Positions 28,943 to 38,969 are shown, numbered from the stretch's first letter. The stretch is 64,000 bases of DNA from Pseudomonas lini (GCF_964063345.1 NZ_OZ061318.1:3906001-3970000); one strand, 5' to 3'. Notes: generated by a model from the letters alone, not told the origin. Made by a program: numbers and translations.

Positions 28943-31072
28943 TTAGAAACTCATATCCACCTTGGTCCAGAGCGTGCGCCCCGGTTCGTTGATGGCTTGC
29001 GGATCATTGGCCGGGAAGCCGAAACCGGCGTTACCCGCCAGGTTCAAGTGTTCGGCGTAGGCCTTGCCGAACAAATTGTCGACGCCACTGCTGACCTTCC
29101 AGTTCTTGTTGATCCGGTACGCGCCGTTGAGCGAGAACACGCCAAAACCCGAGCTCGTGTCGAAGTCTTTGCCGACCACGTTGCCCTTGTTCTGGTCGAT
29201 GCGGTTCTGCGCCGCAACCACCCGCCACAAGGCGCCGGCGCTCCAGTTGTCTTCGCTGTAGGTCAGGCCGAAACGTGCATCCAGCGGCGGCATCTGCGGC
29301 AGGGCACTGCCGTCGCTGCTGTTCTTGCCCCACGCGTAGGCCAGGGTCGCGTCGGCCTTCCAGTTAGCCGTCAGCTTGTAGGCCGCACCGAGTTCGCCGC
29401 CCATGATTCGCGCGTCGATGTTCTCGGCTTGCGAGGTCATGCCCATCATCCCCGGCGTGTAGTTGAACAGGATGTAGTCACGCACCTGCCCGACGTAACC
29501 CGAGGCCCAGGCTTCGAAGTCTTCGGTCTTGTATTGCAGGCCGAAGTCGAGCTGGGTGGTTTTTTCCGGCTTGATCGAGTCGAAGGCATTCACCGAACCG
29601 GCGGGGCCGGACTTGGGCGAAAATAGCTCCCAGTAATCCGGGAAACGCTGGGAGTGACCGAGGCCCGCATACAACGTGGTCGGGCTGTCGGCCAGGTCAT
29701 GCTCGTAACGGGCGAAACCGCTGGGCAAAGTGTCGGCGCGGGTGTCGTCGGCCGTCGGATTCGGGCGGGTCATCATCCCGGAGCCGAGGGTCTGCCGATA
29801 ATCCTTGGCCGACGCGCGATCCAGTCGCGCACCGGTGATCAGCCGATCACGGTCGGCTGCGTACCAGGTCAGTTCGCTGAACACGCCATAGTTGTGGAAG
29901 TCGGCGTCCTTGTTGCGCGGCACATCCTTGTAAGCGTCGACGCCCATGGCGCTGCGTTGGCGGTGTTCGTTGGTTTGCGCATCCAGGCCACTGATCAGTT
30001 GCACATCGGCCCAGCGCCAGGTGGCTTTGATTCGCGCGCCGAGGGTTCGGCGGTCGACGTTGGAGGCCATGGGGCCGGCCATCATCCCGGTGCCGGACGG
30101 CGTGCGCAGGGTGTAGTTGTCCATCACGTGGTCGGCGTAGTTGTAGTAGACCTGCGCCTCGACCTTATCCAGCACTTCACCGATGTTCGACTGCTCGAAG
30201 CGCAGGCCCAGGCTTTCGCGCAAGAACTGCGAACCGTCCATGCCGCGCCCGGCGTAACGGGCTTCGCCATCGCCCTTGCCGGCGGTCAGTTCCAGCAGCG
30301 TGTCGGCGCTCGGGGTCCAGCCGACAGCGACGTCGCCGTTCCACTTGTCATAGCGCGAGGGCACGGTGTCGTTGTTGCCGTCCTTGTAGTCGTCGGAATG
30401 CGCGGTGTTGCCAATCACGCGCACGTAACCCAGCGGCCCACCGGCAGCGGCGTCCACTACTTTGTCGAAGCGCCCGTTGGAACCGGCCAGTACGCTGGCG
30501 TTCACCCGGGTGCCGAGTTCGCCGAAGCTCTCCGGCTCACGGTCGAACAGGACGGTGCCGGACGATGCCCCGGGGCCCCAGAGCACGGTTTGCGGGCCTT
30601 TGATAACGGTGAGTTTGTCGTAGGTTTCCGGTGAAATGTACGAAGTCGGCGCGTCCATGCGGCCGGGGCAGGCGCCGAGCATCATGCTGCCGTTGGTGAG
30701 GATATTAAGGCGCGAGCCGAACATGCCGCGCAGCACCGGATCGCCATTGGTGCCGCCGTTGCGCACCAGCGCGAAGCCGGGGATGGTTTTCAGATAATCG
30801 CCGCCGTCGCTGGCCGGCACCGGTTGGCGCGGGTCCTTGGGGTTGGTGGCGATGGTCAGCGGCGAACTCGGTGCGATGGCGGTGATCACCGTCGGGCTCA
30901 GCTCTTCGGTGTGGTCGGCGTGTTCATCGGCCAGCACCATCGGTGTCAGCAACAAGCCGCAAAGAACGGCGGTGGCGTGCCTGAAACGAACGCGAGATTC
31001 GTTCAGGGCAAAAGAAGCCTGGGCAGCGCCCAAACGTGTGTCAGCGGAAAACCTGGACATGACAATTTCCAT
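28943..31072 (-). CDS. oprC: TonB-dependent copper receptor (OprC/NosA type)
   Basis: 709 residues from ATG 31072; ATG 31060 (MSRFSADT) is an alternative. A signal sequence runs to MVLA-DEH (about residue 48), followed by a TonB-box-like ELSPTVITA, a plug domain (PGFALVRNGGTNGDPVLRGMFGSRLNIL) and a 22-strand-sized barrel ending in W-x-K-V-D-M-S-F. The P. aeruginosa OprC copper site, CxxxM plus HxM, is conserved: C135-P-G-R-M139 and H315-V-M317. This strongly supports Cu import across the outer membrane. It is downstream of a PCu(A)C chaperone and DUF2946 genes in the same orientation. Confidence 0.93.
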   Translation of the reverse strand: MEIVMSRFSADTRLGAAQASFALNESRVRFRHATAVLCGLLLTPMVLADEHADHTEELSPTVITAIAPSSPLTIATNPKDPRQPVPASDGGDYLKTIPGFALVRNGGTNGDPVLRGMFGSRLNILTNGSMMLGACPGRMDAPTSYISPETYDKLTVIKGPQTVLWGPGASSGTVLFDREPESFGELGTRVNASVLAGSNGRFDKVVDAAAGGPLGYVRVIGNTAHSDDYKDGNNDTVPSRYDKWNGDVAVGWTPSADTLLELTAGKGDGEARYAGRGMDGSQFLRESLGLRFEQSNIGEVLDKVEAQVYYNYADHVMDNYTLRTPSGTGMMAGPMASNVDRRTLGARIKATWRWADVQLISGLDAQTNEHRQRSAMGVDAYKDVPRNKDADFHNYGVFSELTWYAADRDRLITGARLDRASAKDYRQTLGSGMMTRPNPTADDTRADTLPSGFARYEHDLADSPTTLYAGLGHSQRFPDYWELFSPKSGPAGSVNAFDSIKPEKTTQLDFGLQYKTEDFEAWASGYVGQVRDYILFNYTPGMMGMTSQAENIDARIMGGELGAAYKLTANWKADATLAYAWGKNSSDGSALPQMPPLDARFGLTYSEDNWSAGALWRVVAAQNRIDQNKGNVVGKDFDTSSGFGVFSLNGAYRINKNWKVSSGVDNLFGKAYAEHLNLAGNAGFGFPANDPQAINEPGRTLWTKVDMSF

Positions 31073-31130
31073 CGAACAGTCGTAAACGACACGGCCGGCA
31101 GCCTGCGCAATCTCTGTGGGATCGGTTTTT

Positions 31131-31220
31131 TGTGGCGAGGGAGCTTGCTCCCGCTTGAGTGCGCAGCACTCACAAAGGGGCCGCTACGCAGCCCGGCGCG
31201 AGCAAGCTCGCTCGCCACAA
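31131..31220. repeat. REPIN of the GGCGAGGGAGCTTGCTCCCG family
   Basis: TGTGGCGAGGGAGCTTGCTC opens and AGCTCGCTCGCCACAA closes the element, with an inner CGCAGCACTC dyad. This second REP family is confined to this half of the window (also 32826-32930, 33719-33829, 61472-61606). Confidence 0.85.
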
Positions 31221-31283
31221 AAAGCTCGTTCCCACAGGTTGCTTTGGCTGTCTTCTAAACCGTGTGAGATCAAAGGGGCGTGT

Positions 31284-31727
31284 TTACGAATCGATAGGCG
31301 GGGCACGGGTGCGGGCACCGGGGAAGAAGGTTTGCCGGGCGTGACCCAGGCGGGTAGCGGGAGTGCTGAAAGTGGTTGTCTGTGGACTGTCGAAAGCGAC
31401 GAAGGATTGACCGCCAGTGAGCGCTGGGCAATTGAACAGCAGGCTGCAATAGCCGCATTTTTCCCAGAGTGCGTGGTGGTCGGCTTTGGGCGGACAGTGC
31501 TCGGCGGCGGGTTGCGTGCCATGCTCCATGGCCGACATGTCCATCGACATGGTCATGCTCAAGGACATGGAGGCGCGTTGATCCATCGGCATCGACTGAG
31601 AAATCAGCGGACCGATAAAGATCATCAGCATGGCGAACAGGCTGATCCAGCTGCCGCGCGTCAGGCTCATTGGCTGACGACGGTGCACGGATGACTTGGT
31701 GCCAAGCGGGCGCATGGGCGTTTTCAA
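31284..31727 (-). CDS. DUF2946 family protein (copper-associated)
   Basis: 147 residues from ATG 31727, or 128 from ATG 31670 (MSLTRGSWISLFAML). An N-terminal membrane/signal helix is followed by a Met-rich stretch (MSLSMTMSMDMSAMEH) and the DUF2946 motif ALWEKCGYCSLLFNCP. Such small proteins are repeatedly linked to copper loci in Pseudomonas. The Met/His/Cys content suggests metal contact in the periplasm. The exact role is unknown. It is 10 bases after the PCu(A)C gene. Confidence 0.75.
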   Translation of the reverse strand: MKTPMRPLGTKSSVHRRQPMSLTRGSWISLFAMLMIFIGPLISQSMPMDQRASMSLSMTMSMDMSAMEHGTQPAAEHCPPKADHHALWEKCGYCSLLFNCPALTGGQSFVAFDSPQTTTFSTPATRLGHARQTFFPGARTRAPPIDS

Positions 31728-31736
31728 CGTGGGCGA

Positions 31737-32216
31737 TTACTGGGCGTGCATGTGCTCTTGCATGCCTTCAGGCGCTTTTTTCTGCACCGCGACATCGACT
31801 GTCACATCGCCGGATTTTTCGAAGTGCATCGTCAGCGGGAAGCGTTTGCCATCGCCCAACAGGCTGCGGTCTTTCAGCTCAAGCAGCATCACGTGATACG
31901 CCATCGGGGCGAAAGTGGCTTCACCGCCAGCCGGAATCTCGACGCTGGGCACTTGCTGCATTTTCATCAGATCGTTTTGCTTCACGTGCTCGTGCAACTC
32001 GGCAACGCCTGCGATCGGCGAGTCGACGCTCAGCAGTCGGTCGGCGGTTTTGCCGTTGTTGTGAATCACGAAATACGCCGCGACGGTGGGCGCGTTGGGC
32101 GGTAACTCTTGCGACCACGGATGGGCGATCTCAAGCTCGCCAGCCTTGTATTCGTGAGCATTGGCAAAACAGGCAGGCAGCAGCAATACAGCCAGAACGA
32201 TGAGTTTGTTCAACAT
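31737..32216 (-). CDS. Periplasmic copper chaperone PCu(A)C
   Basis: 159 residues with a signal peptide (MLNKLIVLAVLLLPACFANA). The copper-binding pattern H-x10-M-x21-H-x-M of the family is seen as ELHEHVKQNDLMKMQQV and later PMAYHVMLLELK. There is also a His/Met tail (GMQEHMHAQ). PCu(A)C proteins carry Cu(I)/Cu(II) in the periplasm, often to cytochrome oxidase. Position next to the OprC-type receptor indicates a copper-acquisition operon. Confidence 0.92.
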   Translation of the reverse strand: MLNKLIVLAVLLLPACFANAHEYKAGELEIAHPWSQELPPNAPTVAAYFVIHNNGKTADRLLSVDSPIAGVAELHEHVKQNDLMKMQQVPSVEIPAGGEATFAPMAYHVMLLELKDRSLLGDGKRFPLTMHFEKSGDVTVDVAVQKKAPEGMQEHMHAQ

Positions 32217-32264
32217 GGCAGTTCTCCAGAACGATTCAAAACGCAGGTCAATTGCGAGAAGGAA

Positions 32265-32663
32265 TCACACCAGAGGGGACGCGCGGGGGTTGAGACTCGG
32301 CCATTGCTGGCGCGGTGTAGGGCTGTCGAGCGTGGCAGGTGGCAGGCTTCGATTGGCCTCGAAACGCGCAAAATACAATTGCGGAGCATGCCCCGGTAGC
32401 GCCACTAACGGTGCGGAACCCGAGCAGCACCAGCAATGCTGCATGTTGGAATGATCGTCGCTCTGCGGAGCTTTCTGCTCGATATCGCCCAGGGAAATCG
32501 CCACCAGCTTGGTGCCGTTGGAAGAGCAGAAACTGCCCCACAACAATTGCTCTGCAGGCGATTTCGCCGTCTGCGCAATCGCTCCGGACATCGGCATGGC
32601 GAGCATGTTGAACAGCACTGCAAAGCAGGCGATCCAGGCAAATGCGAGCCGTTGTCGGGACAT
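32265..32663 (-). CDS. DUF2946 family protein, first gene of the copper set
   Basis: 132 residues. An N-terminal helix (FAWIACFAVLFNMLAMPMSGAIA) is followed by LLWGSFCSSNGTKLV and HSNMQHCWCCSGSAPL, the Cys-rich signature of DUF2946. It is a distinct sequence from the 31284-31727 member, so the copper operon carries two paralogues. Transcription order is this gene, PCu(A)C, second DUF2946, receptor. Confidence 0.75.
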   Translation of the reverse strand: MSRQRLAFAWIACFAVLFNMLAMPMSGAIAQTAKSPAEQLLWGSFCSSNGTKLVAISLGDIEQKAPQSDDHSNMQHCWCCSGSAPLVALPGHAPQLYFARFEANRSLPPATLDSPTPRQQWPSLNPRASPLV

Positions 32664-32825
32664 GAGGGCAGATCCGGTTGAGTGAGCAATCAGGCGCGGC
32701 TATTTAGCCTGATCAGGGGCGATAAGTAAAAAGGCCGCGTGCGGTGTGGTGTCGCAGCAGACTTTCAAACGAGTGTAGCGGTATCGATTGGAAATGCCGG
32801 ATGAGTTGAGGCTACTCCACAATCC

Positions 32826-32930
32826 TGTGGCGAGGGAGCTTGCTCCCGTTGGACTGCGCAGCAGTCCCCTTCTTTTTTGAGATAGGGAGGGCGCTTCGCG
32901 GCCCAACGGGAGCAAGCTCCCTCGCCACAA
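32826..32930. repeat. REPIN of the GGCGAGGGAGCTTGCTCCCG family
   Basis: Inverted arms TGTGGCGAGGGAGCTTGCTC and GCAAGCTCCCTCGCCACAA. The remaining part of the 32664-32934 gap shows no gene. Confidence 0.85.
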
Positions 32931-32934
32931 TTAT

Positions 32935-33669
32935 TTACGCGTCCGTTAGATTTCGCTTCGCCAGTTCTGCCAGCACCTCATCCACCGCCCCAAACTCCCG
33001 CTCAACCCCCGGCAACACCGGCCGCTTCAACACCAGCACCGGCACTCCAAGCTCCCGTGCCACTTCAAGTTTCGGCTCGGTGGCGGTGCTGCCGCTGTTT
33101 TTGCTGATCAGCACATCGATCTGCCGACGCTCGAACAGCTCGCGTTCATCCTCGATCAGAAACGGCCCACGCACGCCGATCACTTCGCAGCGCTCATTCC
33201 CGGGATAAACATCCAACGCACGCAATGTCCAGAATTGCTCCGGCGGGATTTCGTGCAGGTGCTGCAGCGGTTCGCGGCCGAGGGTGAACAGCGGTCGGCG
33301 GAAGGGTTTCAGTGCTTCGATCAGTTCGGCCCAGTCGCTGACTTCGCGCCAGTCATCCCCGGCTTGTGGTTGCCAGGCCGGGCGACGCAGGGCCCAGCAC
33401 GCAATGCCGCTCAACTTCGCGGCGGTGGCGGCGTTCTGGCTGATTTGCGCTGCGTAGGGATGGGTCGCATCCAGCAGCAGGTCGATGCCTTCGTCCCGAA
33501 TGAACTGTGCCAGACCTTCAGCGCCGCCATAGCCGCCAACCCGAACCTGGCAGTTCAGATCCGTCGGTACGCGACCGATACCGGCCAAGCTATAGATGTG
33601 TTCCGGCCCCAGGGTGCGGGCGATGGCCAATGCTTCAGTCACGCCGCCGAGTAGCAACACGCGTTTCAT
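32935..33669 (-). CDS. cobK: Precorrin-6A reductase CobK (CbiJ family)
   Basis: 244 residues, the usual size. MKRVLLLGGVTEALAIARTL, LLLDATHPYAAQISQNAA and VLISKNSGSTATEPKLEVARELGVPVLVLKRP (read in pieces) are family signatures. It reduces the corrin-ring precursor with NADPH to give dihydro-precorrin. It belongs to the minus-strand arm cobL-cbiD-cobK and is separated from cbiD by a REPIN. Confidence 0.93.
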   Translation of the reverse strand: MKRVLLLGGVTEALAIARTLGPEHIYSLAGIGRVPTDLNCQVRVGGYGGAEGLAQFIRDEGIDLLLDATHPYAAQISQNAATAAKLSGIACWALRRPAWQPQAGDDWREVSDWAELIEALKPFRRPLFTLGREPLQHLHEIPPEQFWTLRALDVYPGNERCEVIGVRGPFLIEDERELFERRQIDVLISKNSGSTATEPKLEVARELGVPVLVLKRPVLPGVEREFGAVDEVLAELAKRNLTDA

Positions 33670-33718
33670 TGAAAAGCTCCCGGTCAGTTAAGAGAAAGGT
33701 ACGGCGAACCTATAACCC

Positions 33719-33829
33719 GTGGCGAGCGAGCTTGCTCGCGCTGGGCTGCATAGCGGCCCCAAAATTTTTGCAGCAATACCCATTTTGTGAGTGCTGCGCA
33801 CTCAAGCGGGAGCAAGCTCCCTCGCCACA
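33719..33829. repeat. REPIN between cbiD and cobK
   Basis: Left arm GTGGCGAGCGAGCTTGCTCG is a variant with GAGCGAG; the right arm GCAAGCTCCCTCGCCAC is standard. Confidence 0.83.
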
Positions 33830-33850
33830 GCTAATCACTCGCCTGGAGAT

Positions 33851-34948
33851 TTACGTTAATTCGCCCGCATGGCCGACAATTCCGCCTTGGCGATCGATGG
33901 CGAACACTTCGACCTGAACCTGCGCCGGCACCACGCTGCGAGCAAAGTCCAGAGCGTGCTGACACACCGCGTCGCCGAGTGCGATCCCGGCAGCGCTGGC
34001 CATGGCCAACGCCTGCTGGCTGGTATTGGCGTCGCGGATCGCCTGTTGCAACGCCTCATCGGCGCCGACCGCCGCGGCCCATTCGGCCAGTTGCGGCAGG
34101 TCGATGCTTGAATGCCGACTGTGCAAATCCATGTGCCCGGCCGCCAGTTTGCTGATCTTGCCGAAGCCGCCGCACAGGCTGAGTTTATCCACAGGCACTT
34201 TGCGCAAATGTTTGAGCACCGCGCCGACGAAGTCGCCCATTTCGATCAGAGCGATTTCCGGCAAGTCGTAGACTCGGCGCATGGTGTCTTCGCTGGCATT
34301 GCCAGTGCACGCGGCGATGTGCAGGTAACCGTTGGTTTTGGCGACGTCGATGCCTTGATGGATCGAGGCGATGTAGGCCGCGCAGGAGAATGGCCGGACG
34401 ATGCCGCTGGTGCCGAGGATCGACAAGCCGCCGAGAATCCCCAGTCGCGGGTTCATGGTTTTCAGCGCCAGGGCTTCGCCGTCCTCGACGTTTACCGTGA
34501 CCTCGAAGCCGCCCGGGTAATCAAGCTCTTCGGCCAGCAGCGTCAGGTGCTCGCTGATCATCTTGCGTGGCACCGGGTTGATTGCCGGTTCGCCGACGTT
34601 CAGCACCAGCCCGGGCCGGGTGACGGTGCCCACGCCGCGGCCGGCGCTGAAGCGAATGCCCGGCTCGCTGTGCAGGCGCACTTGGGAAAAGAGCAGGGCA
34701 CCGTGGGTCACGTCCGGGTCGTCGCCGGCGTCTTTGATCGTTCCGGCTTCGGCGCCGTCGTTCATCAACCGACAAAATTCCAGACGCATCTGCACCCGTT
34801 TGCCTTTGGGCAGAATAATCTCGACGGCGTCCGCTTCGACGCCACTGAGCAGCAGGCGTGCCGCCGCGAGGCTGGTGGCGGTGGCGCAGCTGCCGGTGGT
34901 CAGGCCGCTGCGCAGCGGTGCGGGTTGTTCGGCGGTTTCGTCACGCAT
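33851..34948 (-). CDS. cbiD: CbiD: (cobalt-)precorrin-5B C1-methyltransferase
   Basis: 365 residues. N-terminal [33 protein letters not shown] strand [28 protein letters not shown] (in pieces), and [17 protein letters not shown] are CbiD signatures. It methylates C1 of the corrin precursor, a step done by CobF in the classical oxygen-dependent pathway. It overlaps the end of cobL by 8 bases (34941-34948). Confidence 0.94.
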   Translation of the reverse strand: MRDETAEQPAPLRSGLTTGSCATATSLAAARLLLSGVEADAVEIILPKGKRVQMRLEFCRLMNDGAEAGTIKDAGDDPDVTHGALLFSQVRLHSEPGIRFSAGRGVGTVTRPGLVLNVGEPAINPVPRKMISEHLTLLAEELDYPGGFEVTVNVEDGEALALKTMNPRLGILGGLSILGTSGIVRPFSCAAYIASIHQGIDVAKTNGYLHIAACTGNASEDTMRRVYDLPEIALIEMGDFVGAVLKHLRKVPVDKLSLCGGFGKISKLAAGHMDLHSRHSSIDLPQLAEWAAAVGADEALQQAIRDANTSQQALAMASAAGIALGDAVCQHALDFARSVVPAQVQVEVFAIDRQGGIVGHAGELT

Positions 34949-36152
34949 CGAGGGGTTTCGTCACGTCCAGCAAGGTAATCGGCAGCGCCTGACGCCAGGT
35001 GTCGAACTCGCCCAACGGTTGCGCCTGAGCGACATGAATGCGGGTCAGTTCACCGCCATGCCGTTCGCGCCAGGCCATCAGGGTCACTTCGCTTTGCAGG
35101 GTGACGGCGTTGGCCACCAGTCGACCGCCGGGTTTGAGTTGCGCCCAGCAAGCATCGAGCACGCCTTCGCGGGTGACACCGCCACCGATGAAAATCGCGT
35201 CCGGGCGTTCGAGTCCGATCAGGGCTTGTGGCGCACAGCCGCGAATCAATTGCAGCCCGGGGACGCCCAAGGCATCGCGGTTGTGTTCGATCAACAACTG
35301 CCGCCCTTCATCAGCTTCGATGGCCAGCGCCCGGCAGCTCGGGTAAGCACGCATCCACTCAATGCCGATGGAACCACTGCCAGCGCCGACGTCCCACAGC
35401 AGTTCGCCGGGTGTCGGTGCAAGGCGGGCGAGGGTGATGGCGCGCACATCGCGTTTGGTCAGTTGGCCGTCGTGCTGGAAGGCTGAGTCTGGCAACCCGG
35501 CGAGGCGCGACAGGCGAGGTGTGTTCGGTTCGGCGATGCATTCGATGGCGATCAGGTTCAGGTCGGCGATCTCCGGCTCGCTCCAGTCGTTGGCGATACT
35601 CTCGATGCGTCGTTCGGCTTCGCCGCCCAGATGTTCCAGCACGGTGAGGCGACTCGGCCCGAAACCGCGCTCGCGCAGCAACGCCGCGATGGCCGCCGGA
35701 CTCTGGCCGTCGTTGCTCAACACCAGCAAGCGCACACCACTGAACACATGGGCGTTGAGCGCGGCGACGGGGCGGGCGACTACTGAAAGCGTCACCACGT
35801 CCTGCAACGGCCAGCCCAAGCGGGCGGCCGCCAATGACACGGAAGACGGGGCGGGCAGGATCAGCATTTCCGCGCCAGGCAGTTGCCGCGAAAGGCTGGC
35901 GCCGACGCCATAGAACATCGGGTCGCCGCTGGCCAACACACAAACCGGCTCGCCACGCAGTGCCAGCAATGGTTCAAGGGAAAACGGACTTGGCCATAAT
36001 TGCCGCTCGCCGCGAATGCACACCGGCAACAAATCCAGTTGTCGCTGACCGCCAATGATCCGCGAAGCGCCCAGCAGGGCGCGACGGGCATTCTTGCCCA
36101 GGCCCTTGAAGCCGTCTTCACCGATACCTACTACTGTCAGCCAGGGTGACAT
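34941..36152 (-). CDS. cobL: CobL: precorrin-6Y C5,15-methyltransferase (decarboxylating)
   Basis: 403 residues. The N-terminal half is a CbiE-type tetrapyrrole methylase ([38 protein letters not shown]). The C-terminal half is a CbiT-type SAM methyltransferase ([18 protein letters not shown], then [21 protein letters not shown]). The fused protein methylates C5 and C15 and decarboxylates. It is the first gene of the minus-strand arm, divergent from cobG. Confidence 0.94.
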   Translation of the reverse strand: MSPWLTVVGIGEDGFKGLGKNARRALLGASRIIGGQRQLDLLPVCIRGERQLWPSPFSLEPLLALRGEPVCVLASGDPMFYGVGASLSRQLPGAEMLILPAPSSVSLAAARLGWPLQDVVTLSVVARPVAALNAHVFSGVRLLVLSNDGQSPAAIAALLRERGFGPSRLTVLEHLGGEAERRIESIANDWSEPEIADLNLIAIECIAEPNTPRLSRLAGLPDSAFQHDGQLTKRDVRAITLARLAPTPGELLWDVGAGSGSIGIEWMRAYPSCRALAIEADEGRQLLIEHNRDALGVPGLQLIRGCAPQALIGLERPDAIFIGGGVTREGVLDACWAQLKPGGRLVANAVTLQSEVTLMAWRERHGGELTRIHVAQAQPLGEFDTWRQALPITLLDVTKPLDA

Positions 36153-36187
36153 CTGCCGTCCTCAAAAAAAGTCCACAAACGGACTGT

Positions 36188-36217
36188 TCCGACGGGCAGG
36201 CTTTTCATGCCGTCGGA
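36188..36217. promoter_or_regulatory. Dyad in the cobL/cobG divergent intergenic region
   Basis: TCCGACGG (36188-36195) pairs with CCGTCGGA (36210-36217). It lies in the 144-base gap that must hold both promoters. No cobalamin-riboswitch B12 box (GCCACTG) was seen in this gap, so a protein operator is possible. Confidence 0.4.
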
Positions 36218-36296
36218 CAAAGCAGGCATAATACCGCGCCTTCGCCCGCGAAGCGCCTTTCCCACATAGCCGGTCGCCCCTTTGAACGAACGCCCG

Positions 36297-37619
36297 ATGT
36301 CCACCGCCTTACGCCCCTCGGCCTGCCCGGGGTTGCTGCGTATTGTCCCGGCACTGGATGGCGGCATTTGTCGGATCAAATTGAACGGTGGCTCAATCAG
36401 CGCCACCCAGGCTGAAGCGGTGGCCAGTGCGGCCGAGCGGTTTGCCGGGGGCGTGATCGAGGCGACCAACCGCGCCAACCTGCAGATTCGCGGGATTGGC
36501 AGCGAGCAGACGGCCTTGATCGAGAGCCTGCTCGCCGCAGGATTGGGCCCGCGTACCGCGGCGGGCGACGATGTACGCAACCTGATGCTCAGCCCGAGCG
36601 CCGGGATCGACCGGCAAATGTTGCTCGATACGCGACCGTTGGCCGAACAGATCCTCACCAGCCTGCAAAGCCATGAGCGTTTTCACCAGTTGAGCGCCAA
36701 ATTTGCCGTGCAACTCGATGGCGGCGAAGGCCTGGCGATGCTCGAACATCCTCACGACCTGTGGTTGAGCGCCGTTGAGCAAGAGGGCGAGTGCGTGCTG
36801 GCCTTCGGTCTGGCGGGTTGCCCGACGCAGACTCCGTTGGGCGCGGTGCGACTGGAAAACGGCCATGCATTGGTAATTGCGGTGCTTGAGTTGTTCCTCG
36901 ATCTGGCGCGTCCCGACCAGACACGCATGCGTCATCTGCTGGTCGAATACCCGGTGGCCGGGTTTGTCGCTCAAGTGGCCGAACGTGTGCCGCTACTGTC
37001 CATCGTGAGCGGGTCGCGCGTTACGAACTCGAACGTTCTGCACTCGAGCGTTCTACACATAGGCGCTCATCCTCAGCGTGAATCCGGCCGTGTCTATGTC
37101 GGTGCGACACCGCCTCTGGGCCGACTCGATCCCGCCATGCTGCGGGGCGCAGCACAACTGGCCCGCGAACGAGGTGATGGCAGCCTGCGTTTCACCCCTT
37201 GGCAAAGCCTGCTGTTGCCAGATGTCCACGAAGACGACGCCGCTCAAGTTATCCACAGCCTGGAAAATTTGCGCCTGCGCTGTTCGGCAGACGACGCCTT
37301 GGCGCATCTGATCGCCTGCACCGGTTCGGCGGGTTGCGGCAAAGGCCTGTCCGACACAAAGGGCGATGCCCTGCAATTGGCGGCGTTGCTGCAACGTCAC
37401 GGCCAAGTCTTTGATGTGCACCTGTCTGGCTGCGCGCGTTCCTGCGCGGCGGCACACATCACGCCAGCGACTTTGCTGGCCGTCTCACCCGGTCACTACG
37501 ACCTCTATTTTCGCGATGCAGCACAGCCGGGTTTCGGCGCGCTGCACGCACGCAACCTTACTATTGAAGCGGTCGCGGCCTTGCTCGACGCCCGCTCACG
37601 GAGCGCCCTTGATGCTTGA
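36297..37619 (+). CDS. cobG: Precorrin-3B synthase CobG
   Basis: 440 residues from ATG 36297 (MSTALRPSACPGLLRI); the TTG at 36282 is less likely. It resembles sulfite/nitrite reductases: two ferredoxin-like halves (GGICRIKLNGGSISATQAEAV; GRVYVGATPPLGRLDPAM) and an Fe-S cluster motif C-x5-C then C-x3-C (ACTGSAGCGKGL; LSGCARSCAAA). CobG uses O2 to make precorrin-3B, so it marks the aerobic route. It is first in the plus-strand arm. Confidence 0.92.
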   Translation: MSTALRPSACPGLLRIVPALDGGICRIKLNGGSISATQAEAVASAAERFAGGVIEATNRANLQIRGIGSEQTALIESLLAAGLGPRTAAGDDVRNLMLSPSAGIDRQMLLDTRPLAEQILTSLQSHERFHQLSAKFAVQLDGGEGLAMLEHPHDLWLSAVEQEGECVLAFGLAGCPTQTPLGAVRLENGHALVIAVLELFLDLARPDQTRMRHLLVEYPVAGFVAQVAERVPLLSIVSGSRVTNSNVLHSSVLHIGAHPQRESGRVYVGATPPLGRLDPAMLRGAAQLARERGDGSLRFTPWQSLLLPDVHEDDAAQVIHSLENLRLRCSADDALAHLIACTGSAGCGKGLSDTKGDALQLAALLQRHGQVFDVHLSGCARSCAAAHITPATLLAVSPGHYDLYFRDAAQPGFGALHARNLTIEAVAALLDARSRSALDA

Positions 37620-38238
37620 TTACATCCGCGACGGTCAGGAGATCTATCGCAACTCCTTCGCGATCATTCGCGCCGAGGCCAACCTTGCGCGTATTCCGAC
37701 CGATCTGGAGAAACTCGCGGTGCGGGTGATCCACGCCTGCGGCATGGTCGAGGCCATCGACGGGCTGCAATTTTCCGAAGGCGCCGGCAAGGCCGGGCGC
37801 GATGCGCTGGCGGCCGGTGCGCCGATTCTGTGCGACGCGCGGATGGTCAGCGAAGGCGTGACCCGCGCGCGTTTGCCGGCCAACAACCCAGTGATTTGCA
37901 CCCTGCGCGACGACAGCGTTCCGGAACTCGCCCGCGAGTTGGGCAACACCCGTTCCGCTGCCGCGCTGGAACTGTGGCGTCCGCACCTGGAAGGCAGTGT
38001 GGTGGTGATCGGCAATGCACCGACCGCGCTGTTTTATCTGCTGGAAATGCTCGACGCCGGCGCACCGAAACCGGCGCTGATCCTCGGCTTCCCGGTGGGC
38101 TTCGTCGGCGCCGCCGAATCCAAGGCGATGCTCGCGGCGGACAGCCGTGGCGTGCCTTTCGTCATCATGCAAGGCCGGTTGGGCGGTAGTGCCATGGCCG
38201 CCGCCGCCGTCAATGCCCTCGCCACGGAGATCGAATGA
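37612..38238 (+). CDS. cobH: Precorrin-8X methylmutase CobH
   Basis: 208 residues from ATG 37612 ([20 protein letters not shown]), overlapping the end of cobG by 8 bases; the longer upstream frame is rejected. The active-site His is in [18 protein letters not shown]. Also seen are [16 protein letters not shown] and [15 protein letters not shown]. It shifts the methyl from C11 to C12 to give hydrogenobyrinate. Confidence 0.95.
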   Translation: MLDYIRDGQEIYRNSFAIIRAEANLARIPTDLEKLAVRVIHACGMVEAIDGLQFSEGAGKAGRDALAAGAPILCDARMVSEGVTRARLPANNPVICTLRDDSVPELARELGNTRSAAALELWRPHLEGSVVVIGNAPTALFYLLEMLDAGAPKPALILGFPVGFVGAAESKAMLAADSRGVPFVIMQGRLGGSAMAAAAVNALATEIE

Positions 38239-38969
38239 TGCAGCAACCTGGACGTTTGATTGGCCTGGGCGTCGGCCCCGGTGATCCGGAACTGATTACC
38301 GTCAAAGCCTTGCGCCTGCTGCGCGAATCGCCGGTGGTGGCGTACTTCGTCGCCAAGGGCAAGAAAGGCAATGCGTTCGGCATCATCGAAGCGCACCTGC
38401 AGGACGCGCAAACCCTGCTGCCGCTGGTCTATCCGGTGACCACCGAAGCGCTGCCGGCGCCGTTGTCGTACGAACAAGTGATCAGCGATTTCTACGATGC
38501 CGCTGGCGAACAACTCGCCGTGCATCTGGACGCTGGCCGTGACGTGGCGGTGATCTGCGAAGGCGATCCGTTCTTCTACGGCTCTTACATGTACCTGCAC
38601 GATCGTCTGGCCGAACGCTATGAAGCCGAAGTCGTGCCGGGCGTCTGCTCGATGCTCGGCGGAGCGTCGGTACTCGGCGCGCCGCTGGTGTATCGCAATC
38701 AGAGCCTGTCGGTGTTGTCGGGTGTGCTGCCGCACGAAGACCTCAAGCGGCGACTGGCCGATGCCGATGCCGCGGTGATCATGAAACTGGGGCGCAACTT
38801 TCCCAAGGTCCGTCAGGTGCTCGAAGAACTCGGTCTGGCGGAGCGTGCGCTGTACGTCGAGCGCGCGACCATGGCCAATCAGAAAATCGTGCCGCTGGAT
38901 CAGGTCGAACCGATGTCCTCGCCGTATTTCTCGCTGATCATCGTTCCCGGTGAAAGGTGGCAAGGCTGA
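38235..38969 (+). CDS. cobI: Precorrin-2 C20-methyltransferase CobI
   Basis: 244 residues. Tetrapyrrole methylase motifs: [60 protein letters not shown]. It adds the C20 methyl with SAM. It overlaps cobH by 4 bases (ATGA) and is followed directly by cobJ (TGATG). Confidence 0.95.
   Translation: MMQQPGRLIGLGVGPGDPELITVKALRLLRESPVVAYFVAKGKKGNAFGIIEAHLQDAQTLLPLVYPVTTEALPAPLSYEQVISDFYDAAGEQLAVHLDAGRDVAVICEGDPFFYGSYMYLHDRLAERYEAEVVPGVCSMLGGASVLGAPLVYRNQSLSVLSGVLPHEDLKRRLADADAAVIMKLGRNFPKVRQVLEELGLAERALYVERATMANQKIVPLDQVEPMSSPYFSLIIVPGERWQG

Noticed and set aside
36153..36296. Cobalamin riboswitch between cobL and cobG
   Set aside because: The 144-base gap is too short for two promoters plus an aptamer, and no B12-box sequence was seen; only a simple dyad is present.
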